Below are positions 14,861 through 14,871 of a DNA stretch of 14,871 nt, piece after piece. The translations under genes were made by a program, and so were the position numbers. Positions within the stretch are counted from its first letter, which is position 1. The number at the start of each line of letters is the position of its first letter. The notes under the pieces were generated by a model, which was given only the letters and a program-made list of their open reading frames with translations, was not told the origin of the DNA and searched no databases. Source of the stretch: Zygnema cylindricum (taxonomy: Eukaryota > Streptophyta > Zygnematophyceae > Zygnematales > Zygnemataceae); contig JBBHKE010001191.1 of assembly GCA_037447655.1 (NCBI GenBank), forward strand, positions 1-14,871. The letters are read 5' to 3'.

Positions 14861-14871
14861 AAAAAAACTTC

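Overview
The window is eukaryotic, most likely from an invertebrate animal. Coding sequence is split by canonical GT-AG introns, non-coding DNA is dominated by poly-A/T and (GA)n/(CT)n tracts and diverged minisatellites, and there is a short hAT-type non-autonomous transposon with an exact 8-bp target-site duplication. I cannot name the species. There are no bacterial operons, CRISPR arrays, rRNAs or tRNAs that I can support.

The main gene lies on the minus strand, from the proposed start codon at 10564 down to 2018, and continues past the left edge. Six exons can be joined with matching intron phases (10564-10292, 9740-9686, 8879-8722, 4326-4252, 3743-3615, 3367-2018), giving 680 codons. The joined protein follows the N-terminal half of the DNA polymerase delta catalytic subunit (POLD1, family B): the N-terminal OB-like region, the domain just before the exonuclease, and the exonuclease domain up to the FLGR-like segment. 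The polymerase palm, fingers and thumb must lie beyond position 1. It is an unusual polymerase delta. Two long charged insertions interrupt the exonuclease region, the expected DIE motif (Exo I) appears in two candidate places (D-V-Q and D-I-E), and the Exo II motif is shortened, with a serine where the catalytic aspartate is expected.

The introns of this gene carry most of the remaining content. Intron 6 (1-2017) is A-rich on the + strand, with a 128-161-bp tandem repeat and a 63-A run. Intron 3 (4327-8721) holds a minisatellite that has copied the exon-4 splice acceptor, (GA)n/(CT)n blocks, a 49-bp GTAC-rich tandem array, the 401-bp hAT element, and a 117-127-bp GTACATT repeat family into which the hAT element inserted.

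From 10565 to 13607 there is an intergenic stretch with more balanced composition in its first half (two exact TGACGTCA CRE octamers, two CACGTG E-boxes, GTAC-rich inverted repeats). It separates the polymerase gene from a divergently oriented + strand gene at 13608. That second gene has three exons joined in a consistent phase and encodes an unrecognised Asn/Gly-rich, then highly charged protein. The two genes are not obviously related in function. They share a GGAAAC-type hexanucleotide microsatellite in their first coding exons, on opposite strands and read in different frames.
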